64,000 nt of DNA from Streptomyces sp. NBC_00249 (GCF_026342355.1 NZ_JAPEMV010000010.1:1-64000); one strand, 5' to 3'; counted from the first letter of the stretch, positions 9,004 through 18,800 are shown. A program made the numbers and translations. The notes: generated from the letters alone by a model not told the origin.

Positions 9004-10161
9004 TCAGACGACCACGGTGGCGCGGAAGACGGTACCGGTACCGGACAGTTCGACCATTTCGCCTGCGGGGACGAAGACCGACTCGCCGGGGGCGAGGGTC
9101 AGTTCGCCCGCCCTGGGGGCGCCGGCGGTGCAGAGCAGGATCTGCGGGGTGGTGTCCGGGAGGGCGCGGGGGGCGCCACCGGGGGCCAGGGTGAAACGGG
9201 AGAGCCGGAACTCGTCGATGGGGGTCTCGTAGACCTCCTCGCCGTCGCCCTCGGGGCGCAGGACGCCCGGGGCGCTCGGCTCGAAGATGACGACCTTCAG
9301 CAGCTCCGGGACGTCCACGTGCTTGGGGGTGAGCCCGCAGCGCAGCACGTTGTCGGAGTTGGCCATGAGCTCGACGCCGAGGCCGTCGAGGTAGGCGTGC
9401 GGGATGCCGGCGCCGAGGAACATGGCTTCGCCGGGCTGGAGTTGGACGTGGTTGAGCAGCATCGCCGCGATCACGCCCGGGTCGCCCGGGTAGTCGTGGA
9501 CGAGGCCCGCGTACGCCTTGTACGGGCCCCCGAGCCGCTCGGCGGCGGCCGCGGCCTCGGTCACCGTACGGGCCATCTCGGCGCGGTCCGCGGTGAGGAC
9601 GGCGGTGAGGACCTCGCGCAGGGCCGCCTCCTCGGGGTGGGCGCGCAGCAGGTCGGCGTACGGCTTGAGGGAGTCGACGCCGAGGCCTTCGAGGAGTTCG
9701 GCGGCCTCCAGCGGCGGGCGGAAGCCGCACAGGCCGTCGAAGGGGGTGAGGGCGCAGATCAGTTCGGGCTTGTGGTTGGCGTCCTTGTAGTTGCGGTGGC
9801 CCGCGTCGATCGGGACGCCGCGCCGCTCCTCGTCCTCGAAGCCGGCCTTGGCCTGGGCGAGGTCGGGGTGGACCTGGAGGGAGAGCGGGGCGCCCGCGGC
9901 GAGGAGCTTGAGCAGGAAGGGCAGGCGGGGGCCGAACTTGGCGACGGTGGCGGCGCCGAGCTCGCCCTCGGCGTCGGCGGCGATGACGGCGGCCAGGGTG
10001 GTGGCGCCCGCACCGCGTTCGAGGCGGGAGGGGGCGCCGGGGTGGGCGCCCATCCACATCTCGGCCTGGGGTTCACCGGTGGGCTCCACCCCGAGGAGGG
10101 TGGGGATCGCGGTGGTGGAACCCCACGCGTAGGGGCGGATCGTGTTCGTCAGGCGGTCCAT
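9004..10161 (-). CDS. manA: Mannose-6-phosphate isomerase, class I
   Basis: 385 residues. Zinc-dependent interconversion of fructose 6-phosphate and mannose 6-phosphate, the entry to GDP-mannose synthesis. Signatures are the zinc-ligand stretch LSLQVHPDLAQAK, NHKPELICALTPFDGLCGFRP, GAGIPHAYLDGLGVELMANSDNVLRCGLTPKHVDV and the C-terminal cupin region. It is the last member of a leftward group with the SIS protein, a Trm112-like protein and manB, consistent with a shared mannose pathway. The ATG follows GGAAG. Confidence 0.95.
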   Translation of the reverse strand: MDRLTNTIRPYAWGSTTAIPTLLGVEPTGEPQAEMWMGAHPGAPSRLERGAGATTLAAVIAADAEGELGAATVAKFGPRLPFLLKLLAAGAPLSLQVHPDLAQAKAGFEDEERRGVPIDAGHRNYKDANHKPELICALTPFDGLCGFRPPLEAAELLEGLGVDSLKPYADLLRAHPEEAALREVLTAVLTADRAEMARTVTEAAAAAERLGGPYKAYAGLVHDYPGDPGVIAAMLLNHVQLQPGEAMFLGAGIPHAYLDGLGVELMANSDNVLRCGLTPKHVDVPELLKVVIFEPSAPGVLRPEGDGEEVYETPIDEFRLSRFTLAPGGAPRALPDTTPQILLCTAGAPRAGELTLAPGESVFVPAGEMVELSGTGTVFRATVVV

Positions 10162-10216
10162 CGTCGTCTTCCTGGATATGGAGGTAGGGCGGGCAGGGCG
10201 GGCACGGGTGCGTGCC

Positions 10217-11350
10217 TCAGCTGTGTCCCCTGGAGGCCAGCGCCAGGTAGGCGGTGGCGAAGTCCGTGACGGCGAGGAGCTCGGCGAGCTGTTCCAGTTC
10301 GCCGCCCTCCTCCGGTTCGAGCTCGCTGATGGCGGTGTCGTGGCTGAGGGCCAGCTCGCGGGCCGCGGGGGCGGCGGTGAGGCCGCCGGTGGGCCGGTCG
10401 CGCAGCAGGACGACGCGCGCGTGCAGCGGCTGGGGCTCGTCGACGCGGTCGCGGAAGAAGTCCTCGGGGTCCGCTCCGGCCGCGAAGGATCCGGCGAGCA
10501 GCACCCCGTGGGCGGGCAGCGCCTCGGGGAGGGTGGCGGCGAGCGCGGGGCGCCCGGCGAGCTCGGCGAGGGTCGCGGCGAAGCGGCGGCCGGCGGGGCC
10601 GGCTCCGGCGCCCTCGCTCCAGATCAGCGGCAGGGAGTCGGCGAGCTCGGACGCGAGGGTCTTGGCGGGGTTGGAGTACGTCGCGATGGCCGGTCCGCAG
10701 CGTTCGGCGGTGCGGTCGAGGCGGTCGGCGACGAGCTGGAGGGTCTCGGGGGAGGCGGCGACCAGCCCGACCTTGTCCAGCAGGACGAGCAGGGGGGTCA
10801 GCAGGGCCCAGAGGGCGCCGGGGCCGGCCGCGGCGGACTCGTCGTACTCCTGGTACGGGGCCTTGGCCATCGGTACGAGGACCCCGTGCGCGCCGTCCAC
10901 GGCCTCGCTCAGCGGGGACCGCTCGGGGGCGACGGCGACGACGGCGCAGCCGCGCCGGTAGGCCTGCTCGGCGAGGACCGCGAGGCCGGGCTCGGTGCCG
11001 TCGGTGGTGGCGATGAGCAGCAGGTCCACGGGGCCCGCCCAGCCGGGCAGGGTCCAGCGCAGGGCCCCGGCGGCGTGCGCGACGCCGGTGGGGTGCAGCC
11101 GGGTCACGGGGGCGGAGGCTCCGGCGAGGGCGCCGAGCAGGTCGGCGACGCCGGTGGCGGCGGTGCCGGGGCCCGCGATGAGGACCGCGCGGGGGCGGCC
11201 GTCGGGGCGCAGGTCGGCGAGGCCCGCCTCGGCGGCGTGCCGGGCGGCGGTGCGGACCCTGGCCCCGGCCTCGGCGGCGCCGCGGAGCAGACCGCGGCGG
11301 TCTGCCCGGGCGAGATCGTCAGGTGCGTCGAGGAGTGACTCGTCGAGCAT
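10217..11350 (-). CDS. SIS-domain protein, phosphoglucose/phosphomannose isomerase-like
   Basis: 377 residues related to the bifunctional PGI/PMI family found in actinobacteria and archaea. The N-terminal sugar-isomerase half has AVLIAGPGTAATGVADLLGALAG and VDLLLIATTDGTEPGLAVLAEQAYRRGCAVVAV. The C-terminal half has TYSNPAKTLASELADSLPLIWSEG and a terminal helical segment. The glycine/threonine phosphate-binding pattern is only partly conserved, so enzymatic activity is inferred. ATG 11350 has GGAGG at about 6 bases. It sits between manB/Trm112 and manA, which fits a role in hexose-phosphate interconversion. Confidence 0.8.
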   Translation of the reverse strand: MLDESLLDAPDDLARADRRGLLRGAAEAGARVRTAARHAAEAGLADLRPDGRPRAVLIAGPGTAATGVADLLGALAGASAPVTRLHPTGVAHAAGALRWTLPGWAGPVDLLLIATTDGTEPGLAVLAEQAYRRGCAVVAVAPERSPLSEAVDGAHGVLVPMAKAPYQEYDESAAAGPGALWALLTPLLVLLDKVGLVAASPETLQLVADRLDRTAERCGPAIATYSNPAKTLASELADSLPLIWSEGAGAGPAGRRFAATLAELAGRPALAATLPEALPAHGVLLAGSFAAGADPEDFFRDRVDEPQPLHARVVLLRDRPTGGLTAAPAARELALSHDTAISELEPEEGGELEQLAELLAVTDFATAYLALASRGHS

Positions 11351-11409
11351 GGCGGCCTCCGGCGGTGTTGACGACGGCGTCTGCGGTCTGCGCGGGGTGG
11401 GGGGGTGGT

Positions 11410-11595
11410 TCAGGCGGGGCGGCGGGCCTCGTCCACGAGGAGGACCGGGATGCCGTCGCGCACCGGGTACGCGAAACCGCAGTCCTTGCCGGTGCAGAGC
11501 AGCTCGGGCGCGGTCTCGTCCGCCGACTTGTCCTGGAGGGGGGCGTGGCAGGCGGGGCAGGCGAGGATCTCCAGCAGGCCGGCTTCGAGCGGCAT
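11410..11595 (-). CDS. Trm112-like zinc-binding small protein
   Basis: 61 residues of the Trm112/UPF0434 family: ILACPACHAPLQ near the N-terminus and CTGKDCGFAYPVRDGIPVLLVDEARR at the end. There are two cysteine pairs for zinc. Family members activate methyltransferases in eukaryotes; in bacteria they accompany many metabolic genes and their role is not settled. It lies between manB and the SIS gene on the same strand; the ATG has AAGGGA upstream. Confidence 0.85.
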   Translation of the reverse strand: MPLEAGLLEILACPACHAPLQDKSADETAPELLCTGKDCGFAYPVRDGIPVLLVDEARRPA

Positions 11596-11749
11596 GGGGC
11601 GGTTCCCTTCGGGGATGTGGGTTGGGCGTGGTCAGCGTACCGCCGAGTCACCTGCGGTGCGGCTTGAAGGGTGGGGTGGCGGCCGCGCGGCCCCCGCGGC
11701 CTCGGTGGGGAGGCGGCGGGGGCCGGGGTCGGCGGGTGCGGGTCCGTTG

Positions 11750-11797
11750 CCGGGGGCTCTGCCCCCGGACCCCCGCGCCTCAAACGCCGGCGAGGCT
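11750..11797. repeat. Dispersed hairpin repeat, copy 0
   Basis: Two adjacent hairpins in the gap upstream of the Trm112-like gene. The first is an 8-bp stem (11750-11757 with 11761-11768, loop TCT). The second is built from CCTCAAACGCCGGCGAGG (GCCTC/GAGGC). The second module recurs, almost unchanged, four more times in this window in pairs at 24.76-24.88 kb and 54.05-54.16 kb. It is a common kind of Streptomyces intergenic repeat and could act as a terminator or attenuator inside the manB operon. Confidence 0.8.
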
Positions 11798-11811
11798 GGA
11801 TCGCCTGACGA

Positions 11812-13182
11812 TCAGGCGCGAACGAGTGCCAGGACCTCGTCGCGGATCTTGGTGAGGGTGGTCTCGTCGCGGGCCTCGACGTTGAGGCGCAGGAGCGGCT
11901 CGGTGTTCGAGGGGCGGAGGTTGAACCACCAGTCGGCGGTGGCGATGGTGAGGCCGTCGAGCTCGTCGACGCTCACGCCCTCCTGGGCGGCGTAGACGGC
12001 CTTGACCTCGGCCGTGCGGGCGGCCTGGTCGGCGACGGTGGAGTTGATCTCGCCGGAGCCGACGTAGCGGTCGTAGGAGGAGACCAGGTCGGACAGGGTG
12101 CCCTCCTGGCCGCCGAGGGCCGCGAGGACGTGGAGCGCGGCGAGCATGCCGGTGTCCGCGTTCCAGAAGTCCTTGAAGTAGTAGTGCGCCGAGTGCTCGC
12201 CGCCGAAGATGGCGCCGGAGGTGGCCATCTCCGCCTTGATGAAGGAGTGGCCGACGCGGGTGCGGACGGGGGTGCCGCCGTTCTCGCGGACGACCTCGGG
12301 CACGGACCACGAGGTGATCAGGTTGTGGATGATCGTGCCGGTGCCGCCGTTGCGGGCCAGCTCGCGGGCCGCGACCAGGGCGGTGATGGCGGACGGGGAG
12401 ACGCCCTCGCCGCGCTCGTCGACGACGAAGCAGCGGTCGGCGTCGCCGTCGAAGGCGAGGCCGAGGTCGGCGCCCTCGGCGATCACGCGGGCCTGGAGGT
12501 CGACGATGTTCTTCGGGTCGAGGGGGTTGGCCTCGTGGTTCGGGAAGGTCCCGTCCAGCTCGAAGTACATGGGGACGAGGTCCAGCGGGAGGCCCTCGAA
12601 GACGGTGGGGACGGTGTGGCCGCCCATGCCGTTGCCCGCGTCGACGACGACCTTGAGCGGGCGGATCGCGGTGAGGTCGACCAGGCCCTTGAGGTGCTCG
12701 GCGTAGCCGGGGAGGCTGTCCAGCTCGGTGACGGTGCCCGGGACGGTGCCGGCGGGGATCGCGGGGGCGCCCTCGTCGGTCCACTTCTCGGCGAGCTCGC
12801 GGATGGTGGCGAGGCCGGTGTCCTGGCCGACCGGGGCGGCGCCGGCGCGGCACAGCTTGATGCCGTTGTACTGGGCCGGGTTGTGCGAGGCGGTGAACAT
12901 CGCGCCGGGCAGGTCCAGCTTGCCGGAGGCGTAGTACAGCTGGTCGGTGGAGCACAGCCCGATGAGGGTGACGTCCACGCCGCGGGCGGCCGCGCCACGG
13001 GCGAAGGCGGCCGACAGGCCGGGCGAGGAGGGGCGCATGTCGTGTCCGATGACGATGGCCGTCGCCTCGGTGACCTCGACGAAGGCAGCACCGAACAGTT
13101 CGGCCAGGGGCTCGTCCCACTCGTCCGGTACGACGCCACGTACGTCGTAAGCCTTGACGATGTTCGAAAGATCTGCGGCCAC
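11812..13182 (-). CDS. manB: Phosphomannomutase / phosphoglucomutase
   Basis: 456 residues of the alpha-D-phosphohexomutase family. It converts mannose 6-phosphate to mannose 1-phosphate (and likely glucose phosphates). The four signature regions are present: active-site phosphoserine loop TASHNPAQYNGIKL, metal loop FDGDADRCFVVDE, sugar-specificity loop GGEHSAHYYFKDFWNADTG and phosphate-binding SNTEPLLRLNVEA. GTG 13182 is preferred because AGGAGG lies about 7 bases before it; an in-frame codon at 13218 lacks such a site. It supplies mannose 1-phosphate for the pyrophosphorylase and polyprenol-P-mannose synthase further right. Confidence 0.95.
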   Translation of the reverse strand: MAADLSNIVKAYDVRGVVPDEWDEPLAELFGAAFVEVTEATAIVIGHDMRPSSPGLSAAFARGAAARGVDVTLIGLCSTDQLYYASGKLDLPGAMFTASHNPAQYNGIKLCRAGAAPVGQDTGLATIRELAEKWTDEGAPAIPAGTVPGTVTELDSLPGYAEHLKGLVDLTAIRPLKVVVDAGNGMGGHTVPTVFEGLPLDLVPMYFELDGTFPNHEANPLDPKNIVDLQARVIAEGADLGLAFDGDADRCFVVDERGEGVSPSAITALVAARELARNGGTGTIIHNLITSWSVPEVVRENGGTPVRTRVGHSFIKAEMATSGAIFGGEHSAHYYFKDFWNADTGMLAALHVLAALGGQEGTLSDLVSSYDRYVGSGEINSTVADQAARTAEVKAVYAAQEGVSVDELDGLTIATADWWFNLRPSNTEPLLRLNVEARDETTLTKIRDEVLALVRA

Positions 13183-13260
13183 TGCCTGCCCTCCTGAAGG
13201 TTCTGTGCGGTGGAGCAAACCTACCCTGTACGCAGAGCGGCTTTTCAGACGATCCGAGTG

Positions 13261-13635
13261 TCAGGAGTCGGGCGAACGCAGGACGCGCAGGTGTCCGCGA
13301 CGGGTCTCGCCGGTCACCGGGGCCCCGCTCGCGGAGCCTCCGGCCTCGGCCGCGCGCTCGGGCGGACGGGCCGCCTCACGGACGGCGTTGGCCAAGGCTT
13401 CGAGGTCATCGCCGCTGGGGCGTGACGGGCCGGAACCGTCCGACAGGCGTACGACGTCCCAGCCGCGCGGTGCGGTCAGGCGCTCCGAGTGCTCGGCGCA
13501 CAGGTCGTAGCAGTGGGGTTCGGCGTAGGTGGCGAGCGGGCCGAGAACTGCGGTCGAGTCGGCGTAGACGTACGTCAGTGTGGCGACGGCAGGGCGGCCG
13601 CACGCAGTGCGCGAACAGCGACGTACAAGGCTCAC
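13261..13635 (-). CDS. DUF3499 family protein
   Basis: 124 residues. It begins VSLVRRCSRTACGRPAVATLTYVYADSTAVLGPLATYAEPHCYDLCAEHSERL, with four cysteines in C-x4-C and C-x3-C spacing that look like a small zinc site, followed by a polar Ala/Glu/Arg tail. The family is actinobacterial and of unknown function. GTG 13635 is chosen because homology-like sequence starts there; the longer open frame upstream is Arg/Pro-rich shadow. It lies 78 bases upstream of manB on the same strand. Confidence 0.82.
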   Translation of the reverse strand: MSLVRRCSRTACGRPAVATLTYVYADSTAVLGPLATYAEPHCYDLCAEHSERLTAPRGWDVVRLSDGSGPSRPSGDDLEALANAVREAARPPERAAEAGGSASGAPVTGETRRGHLRVLRSPDS

Positions 13636-13841
13636 GACGTTGGACGGTACCGCACTCTTGACCGGGCCGCGACGACTCAGCCGCTGGTCACTCCCCCGTG
13701 TCGTGCTCACCGGCCGTGACGAAAGGGGGCGTCGAGTCCGGAATGCCGCCCGATCTTGGCCGGATCGCCGCTGGGGTGACACCGCCACGACATCAGGTCG
13801 TGACCGGATCGAGGCCCTGCGGCGGGGGCACCGGCTGGGGC

Positions 13842-13847
13842 TACGCT
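13842..13847 (+). promoter_or_regulatory. Possible -10 for a leaderless start
   Basis: TACGCT ends 6 bases before GTG 13854, with no ribosome-binding site between. The spacing fits a -10 box for transcripts that begin at or next to the start codon. Confidence 0.4.
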
Positions 13848-13853
13848 GCGGGG

Positions 13854-14330
13854 GTGACGGACAGCCAGCTTCCTCCCCGCCCCGCACCCGTCGGCGACAG
13901 CCCGTACGAGCCCAGGCCGCGGCGGCGCGACCGGCACGGCCGGGGGATGCGCGGGCCGGTGGCGCCCCCTCAGGTGCCGCTGTCGGCGAGCCGGGCGGAG
14001 TTGTTCGGCGACCTCGTACGGGATTCCGTGGAGCGGCTGGAGCGGCGCTGGCCGCAGCTGGCCGAGGTGGAGTTCGTGGTGGCGGACGTGCCCGGTCCGC
14101 CGGGCGGTCCGGACGGCGGCTGGAACGACGAGGCGGTGCCGCTGGGCGGGCTGGTGGAGGCCCGTGACGGGCGGCCGGCCCGGATCGTGGTGTTCCGGCG
14201 GCCGGTGGAGATCCGGGCGAAGTCCCGGGACGAGCGGGCCCTGCTGGTGCACGAGATCGTGGTGGAGCAGGTCGCGGAGATGCTCGGGCTCTCCCCGGAG
14301 ACGGTCGACCCCCGGTACGGGTCGGACTGA
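13854..14330 (+). CDS. Metallopeptidase-family (DUF1025-like) protein, altered HExxH
   Basis: 158 residues. The N-terminal 45 are Pro/Arg-rich and disordered. The rest matches the small zincin-like family (LSASRAELFGDLVRDSVERLERRWPQL, then RIVVFRRPVEIRAKSRDERALLVHEIVVEQVAEMLGLSPETVDP). The catalytic-type helix reads HEIVVEQ, so the second histidine of HExxH is Val; a standard zincin site is therefore unlikely. GTG 13854 fits the start of the family sequence and has a TACGCT box just upstream, suggesting a leaderless transcript. Confidence 0.78.
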   Translation: MTDSQLPPRPAPVGDSPYEPRPRRRDRHGRGMRGPVAPPQVPLSASRAELFGDLVRDSVERLERRWPQLAEVEFVVADVPGPPGGPDGGWNDEAVPLGGLVEARDGRPARIVVFRRPVEIRAKSRDERALLVHEIVVEQVAEMLGLSPETVDPRYGSD

Positions 14331-14341
14331 CCCGTACCGGG
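14311..14341. terminator. Bidirectional hairpin overlapping a stop codon
   Basis: A 13-bp perfect stem (14311-14323 with 14329-14341) with a 5-base loop. It contains the TGA stop of the metallopeptidase-like gene and ends 8 bases before the convergent DUF5719 stop. Confidence 0.75.
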
Positions 14342-14349
14342 GGCGTGGT

Positions 14350-15846
14350 TCAGCGGACCAGGATCGAGGGGTCCTCGACGGCCTTGGGGACCGAGACGGT
14401 GGAGCGGTCGTCGGCGAAGGCCTGGACCGTGAACATCGGGGTCCCGTCGTGCGGGAGCGTCAGGGTGCGGGCCGCGTGGACGGGGCCGCCGGAGAGGGTC
14501 TCCAGGGTCAGCGCGTAGGCGCCCTTGGCGCCGGCGGGGGCCGGGGGCGGGGACACCGCGAGGGTGGTGCCCGCCTTGACGGTGAGTTCCTTGACGGCCG
14601 GCTCGCCGCCCTCGGTGCCCGGGGAGGCGGTGACGCGGACCTTGGCGTCGGAGCCGTCCGCGACGGTGAGGGTGAGGACGGTGGCCTTGTCGTCGGCGCG
14701 GTTGTCGGCGACGGTGGCCCGCGCGCCCACGGGGGCGCTCGCCGCGACGAAGCCCAGCTCCTGCTTGGCCCCCGTACCGCGGACCACGTGCAGGGCGGCG
14801 ACCACCGGCGTGGCCTTCTTCGGGTCGGCCGGGGCCAGCAGGAGGGTGCCCGCCTCGCCCCGGGTCAGGTCCTTGAGGTCGACGCTCGCCGTCATCCCGG
14901 CCTTGACGTGCAGCTGTTCGTTGCCGGCGGGGCTGATGGCGCCGCCCGGCCCGGACAGCTTCAGCCGCAGGTCGGCGTCGTCCTCGCCGGGGGCGAAGGC
15001 GACCAGCCGTACGGCGGTGGCGTCCGCCGGGATCCCGGGCAGGACCAGGGATCCCGCCGGTCCGGCGGAGGCCGGCAGCCAGTCGGCGCCGACCCCGTCC
15101 TCGGCGATCTGCGCGGAGGCGCCGACCCGGCCCGAACCGGTCGTCACGTGCGCGGTGACCTCGGCGAGCTGGGCCTCGGGGACCAGGGAGGAGAGCAGCA
15201 CCTTGGTGGTGGAGCGGGGTTCGACCGCGATGACGGAGTCGGCGGTCCCCGGCTTGCCCTTCAGCAGGCCGTCCGGTCCGTAGAGCTTGATGTCGACCTC
15301 GGCGACGGTGTCGTCCGGGTTGGTGAGGTGGACGTAGTCCTGGCGGCCCTTGGCGGTGCTGACGCCCGGGAACCAGAAGTCGGTGCCGGGCACGGTGCAG
15401 GCGACGCCGAGCAGGCCGCGCGCCTGGCCGACCGGGACCTTCGTGGTCTGCTGGGCGGTCCAGCCGGGGGCCAGGACCCCGTCGGCTGCGCCCGTCAGCG
15501 CGGGTGCCTCGGCGCCGGAGGCGGTGGCGCCGACCGGTCTGCCCGGTTCCTTCGGCTCCAGGACCGTCTTGCCCTCCTTGGTCGCCAGCCGGGCCGCGCC
15601 CTTGCCGCCGCCCTTCGCGCCGCCCGCCGGGGCGGGGGCGAGGGAGGTGTACGTGGTCTCGGCGATGTCCGAGGTGCTGGGCGAGGGGCACACCAGCACG
15701 GACCGCTCCACCGGCATCCGGGCGGCGGCGCCCTTCGCGGAGCCGGCGGCCGGGGCGGCGGCGGGGGCGGTGAGGAAGGCCAGGCCGCAGGCGGCGGCGA
15801 GGGCCGCCGTCGCGGCCGCCACCGTCAGGGGTGCGCGCTGCTTCAC
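14350..15846 (-). CDS. DUF5719 family secreted or anchored protein
   Basis: 498 residues with an N-terminal hydrophobic stretch (LTVAAATAALAAACGLAFLTAPAA, written in part) that looks like a signal peptide or membrane anchor. The body is beta-rich and extracellular in character (DYVHLTNPDDTVAEVDIKLY, STTKVLLSSLVPEAQLAEVTAHVTTGSGRVGAS). GTG 15846 overlaps the stop of the upstream glycosyltransferase gene (GTGA), so the two are translationally coupled and probably work together at the cell surface. DUF5719 proteins are actinobacterial and uncharacterised; they are often paired with this large glycosyltransferase. Confidence 0.82.
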   Translation of the reverse strand: MKQRAPLTVAAATAALAAACGLAFLTAPAAAPAAGSAKGAAARMPVERSVLVCPSPSTSDIAETTYTSLAPAPAGGAKGGGKGAARLATKEGKTVLEPKEPGRPVGATASGAEAPALTGAADGVLAPGWTAQQTTKVPVGQARGLLGVACTVPGTDFWFPGVSTAKGRQDYVHLTNPDDTVAEVDIKLYGPDGLLKGKPGTADSVIAVEPRSTTKVLLSSLVPEAQLAEVTAHVTTGSGRVGASAQIAEDGVGADWLPASAGPAGSLVLPGIPADATAVRLVAFAPGEDDADLRLKLSGPGGAISPAGNEQLHVKAGMTASVDLKDLTRGEAGTLLLAPADPKKATPVVAALHVVRGTGAKQELGFVAASAPVGARATVADNRADDKATVLTLTVADGSDAKVRVTASPGTEGGEPAVKELTVKAGTTLAVSPPPAPAGAKGAYALTLETLSGGPVHAARTLTLPHDGTPMFTVQAFADDRSTVSVPKAVEDPSILVR

Positions 15847-18800
15847 TGCTGGGTGCTCCCGTCCGGACGCGGGTCGTGCTGTCCGTAGGTGTCGTACTGC
15901 TGCTCGTAGGCGTACGGGTACGGCGGCTGCTGCTGTTGCTGCGGGAACGGGAACTGCTGCTGGGGGTCGTAGGGCGGCTGCGGCTCCGCGTACGGCTGCG
16001 CGTACTGCTGCTCCCCGTACTCCTGGTAGGGCTGCGGCTGTTGCTGCGGCTGCTGCTGCTCGTACGGGTCGGGCGTCCGGTACGCGTACGTCTCCTCCCC
16101 GTACACCTGCTGCGCGGGGATCTGCGCGTACGGGTCGACCACCGACTCGGCGGCGGCCGGCTCGGGTTCGGCGGCGGCGGGGGCGCGCAGGCGGCGGGCG
16201 CGGCGGCCCTGCCCGGGCTCGGCGCCCTCGGCGGGCGGGGCGGCGGCGGTGTCCTCCTCCGGGAGGTCGTCGTCGAGCCGTGCGCGGCGGCCGGGCAGGG
16301 CCAGGACCAGCAGCAGGAGGGCGAGCAGGCCCTGCGCCCAGTGCCAGGCGTCGCGGGTGAGGGAGTCCTCGTGGCCGAGGACGAGGCGGCCGCCCGTGGC
16401 GGGCAGTTCGAAGCCCTGGGCCCAGCCGTCCACGGTCTTGGGCTTGAGCGGCTTGCCGTCGAGGGTGGCCCGCCAGCCCGGGTCGGCCCGGTCGGCGACG
16501 CGCAGCGTACGGCCTTCCTCGCCGGCCGGGATCTTGGCCTGGGCCCGGACGGGCCCGGCGTCGACGGCGATCGGGGCCTGGTCGGCCTTGGCGGGGACGA
16601 TCGCGACGCGGGCGGGCAGCCGCTGGACCTCCCAGACGGCGGTGCCGTCGTCCTGGTGGCGCTGCTTGAGGCCGGGGGTGCCGTCGAGGGTCCGGCGCAT
16701 CTGGGGCGAGCCGCCGGGCGGGATCATCACGTAGCGGACGGCGAAGGCGCCGAGCTGCTCGGACTGGTTGGCTCCGGAGCCGGAGACCAGGCTGGAGACG
16801 GCCTTGGCGAGGCGGGGTTCGGCTCCGGCGTCGGCGAGGAGCTCGGCGTCGCCGATGCGTACGCCGGGGCCGCGGACGAGGGTGTAGGAGACGGTGTCGG
16901 GCGAGGCGCCTCCGAGGACCAGGGTCCGGGTGCGGTTGCTGTCCTCGGACTGGGCGGCGACGAAGGCGGGAACCTGGACGGGGTCGCGGCGGCTCAGCGG
17001 GCCGTCGGCTCCGGCGGCGGCCCAGGCGGCGGCCGCGAGGAGCGGGCCCGCGGCGGCGGCGAGGGCGACGAGGGCGGCGAGCGGCTGGCGCCAGCCGAAG
17101 CTGCGGGCGGCGACGCGTTCCTTGGCGCCGTCCGCGCCGAGAACGGCGGCCGCGATCAGGGCGAGCCCGTACACGAGGGTGGCGGGGCCGGCCCAGCCGT
17201 CGCGGTTGAGCAGGACGGCGAGGAACAGTCCGGCCAGGGCGGCGGTCCAGGCGGTGAGGACGGCGGGGCGGCGGTCGGCGCGGAGCAGCGCGGCCAGGGC
17301 GGCGAGGACGGTTCCGGTGAGGAGGAGTCCGCCGCTGGTGCCGGGGCCGCCGGGGCTGGTGCCGAGCAGGTCGAGGGGGGTGGCGGAGCCGGCGCCGTAG
17401 GGCAGTCCGGCTTCGCGCAGGAAGCGGGAGGGGTGCGTGAGCAGGCCGAGCGACCAGGGTCCGAGGACGAGGAGCGGTACGGCGAGGGTGGCGAGCAGCC
17501 TGGGGGCGTACGTCTTCAGGTGCGCGCGCCGCGCGAGGAGCGCGGCGGTGCCCAGGACGGCGGCGAGCGGCCACACGACGGGGGTGAAGGCGGTGGCCAG
17601 GGTCAGCAGCAGGGTGTACGTCCACACCGGGCGCCAGCCGCCGGTGGTGCCGGTGTCCCGGTCGGCGGGGCCGAAGGCGGAGACGGCGGAGCGGGCGAGG
17701 AGCGGCAGGAGCACGGCGAGGACGGCGGTGCCGATGCGGCCTCCGGCGAGCGCTCCGGTGACGGCGGGGAGGAAGGCGTAGGCGACGGCGGCCCAGGCGC
17801 GCAGCAGCCGGGAGGTGACGAGCGGGCGGGAGGCGGCGTAGGCGGTGAGTCCGGCGAGCGGGACCGAGCAGACGAGCAGCAGGGTCAGGGCGGCCTGGGT
17901 GGAGCCGAGCAGCAGGACGGCGAGGGCGCCGAGGACCGCGAGGTAGGGGGGTGCGCCGGCGGTGGTGCCGATCCCGGCGGGCTGCCAGTCGCCGGTGTAG
18001 GCGCGCCACAGTTCGAGGCCGCTGCCGGGGGCGGGCAGCAGGGCGCCGCCCATCAGGGTGCCGCCGGCGAGGAGGCCGCGGCAGGCGGCGAGGGAGACGA
18101 GGAGCAGTCCGGCGAAGACGACGGGGGAGGGCCGGCGGGCGATCCGCTGGAGGCGGCCGGACCGTTCGGGCTGGAGGTAGTCGCCGTCCTCGCCGCCGGG
18201 GGCGGACAGGACGGAGCCGCCGTGCCGGCCTGCGGGGGCGGTGTCGGTGTCGCGGTCGGAGCCGAAGTACCCGGCGAGCTGTTCGGCGTTGGCGCGCAGG
18301 GTGGCGCCGGGCGGGGGGAAGAGGGCGCGCAGTTCGGTGTTGGGGACGGCGGGGCGGCGGCGCCGCTTGCGGGCGGCGAGGAGCCGGCCGGGGCGCAGCA
18401 GGGTGGAGAGGAGGCCGGTGACTTCGTCGACGGCCTGTCCGGGGGCCTTGCCGACGAGGTAGCCGAGGGTGCGCAGGACGGTGCCGACGAGCAGCCGCAG
18501 CAGGACGTAGGGCAGGGCGCGGCCGGTGGAGTTGGCCAGCACGGTGTGGACGGCGCCGGCCTTGTCGACGCGGTGGGGGCTGACGGCGGAGCGGCCGGCG
18601 CAGTCGACGGTGCGGCGTTCGCGGGCGGCTGCCTCGGCGTGGCGCAGGACGGCGTCGGGGGCGACGAGGACCTCGTAGCCGGCGGACTGGGCGCGCCAGC
18701 AGAGGTCGACGTCGTCGCGCATGAGGGGCAGGCGGCGGTCGAAGCCGCCGAGGGCGTCGTAGACGTCGCGGCGTACGAGCATGCCGGCGGTGGAGACGGA

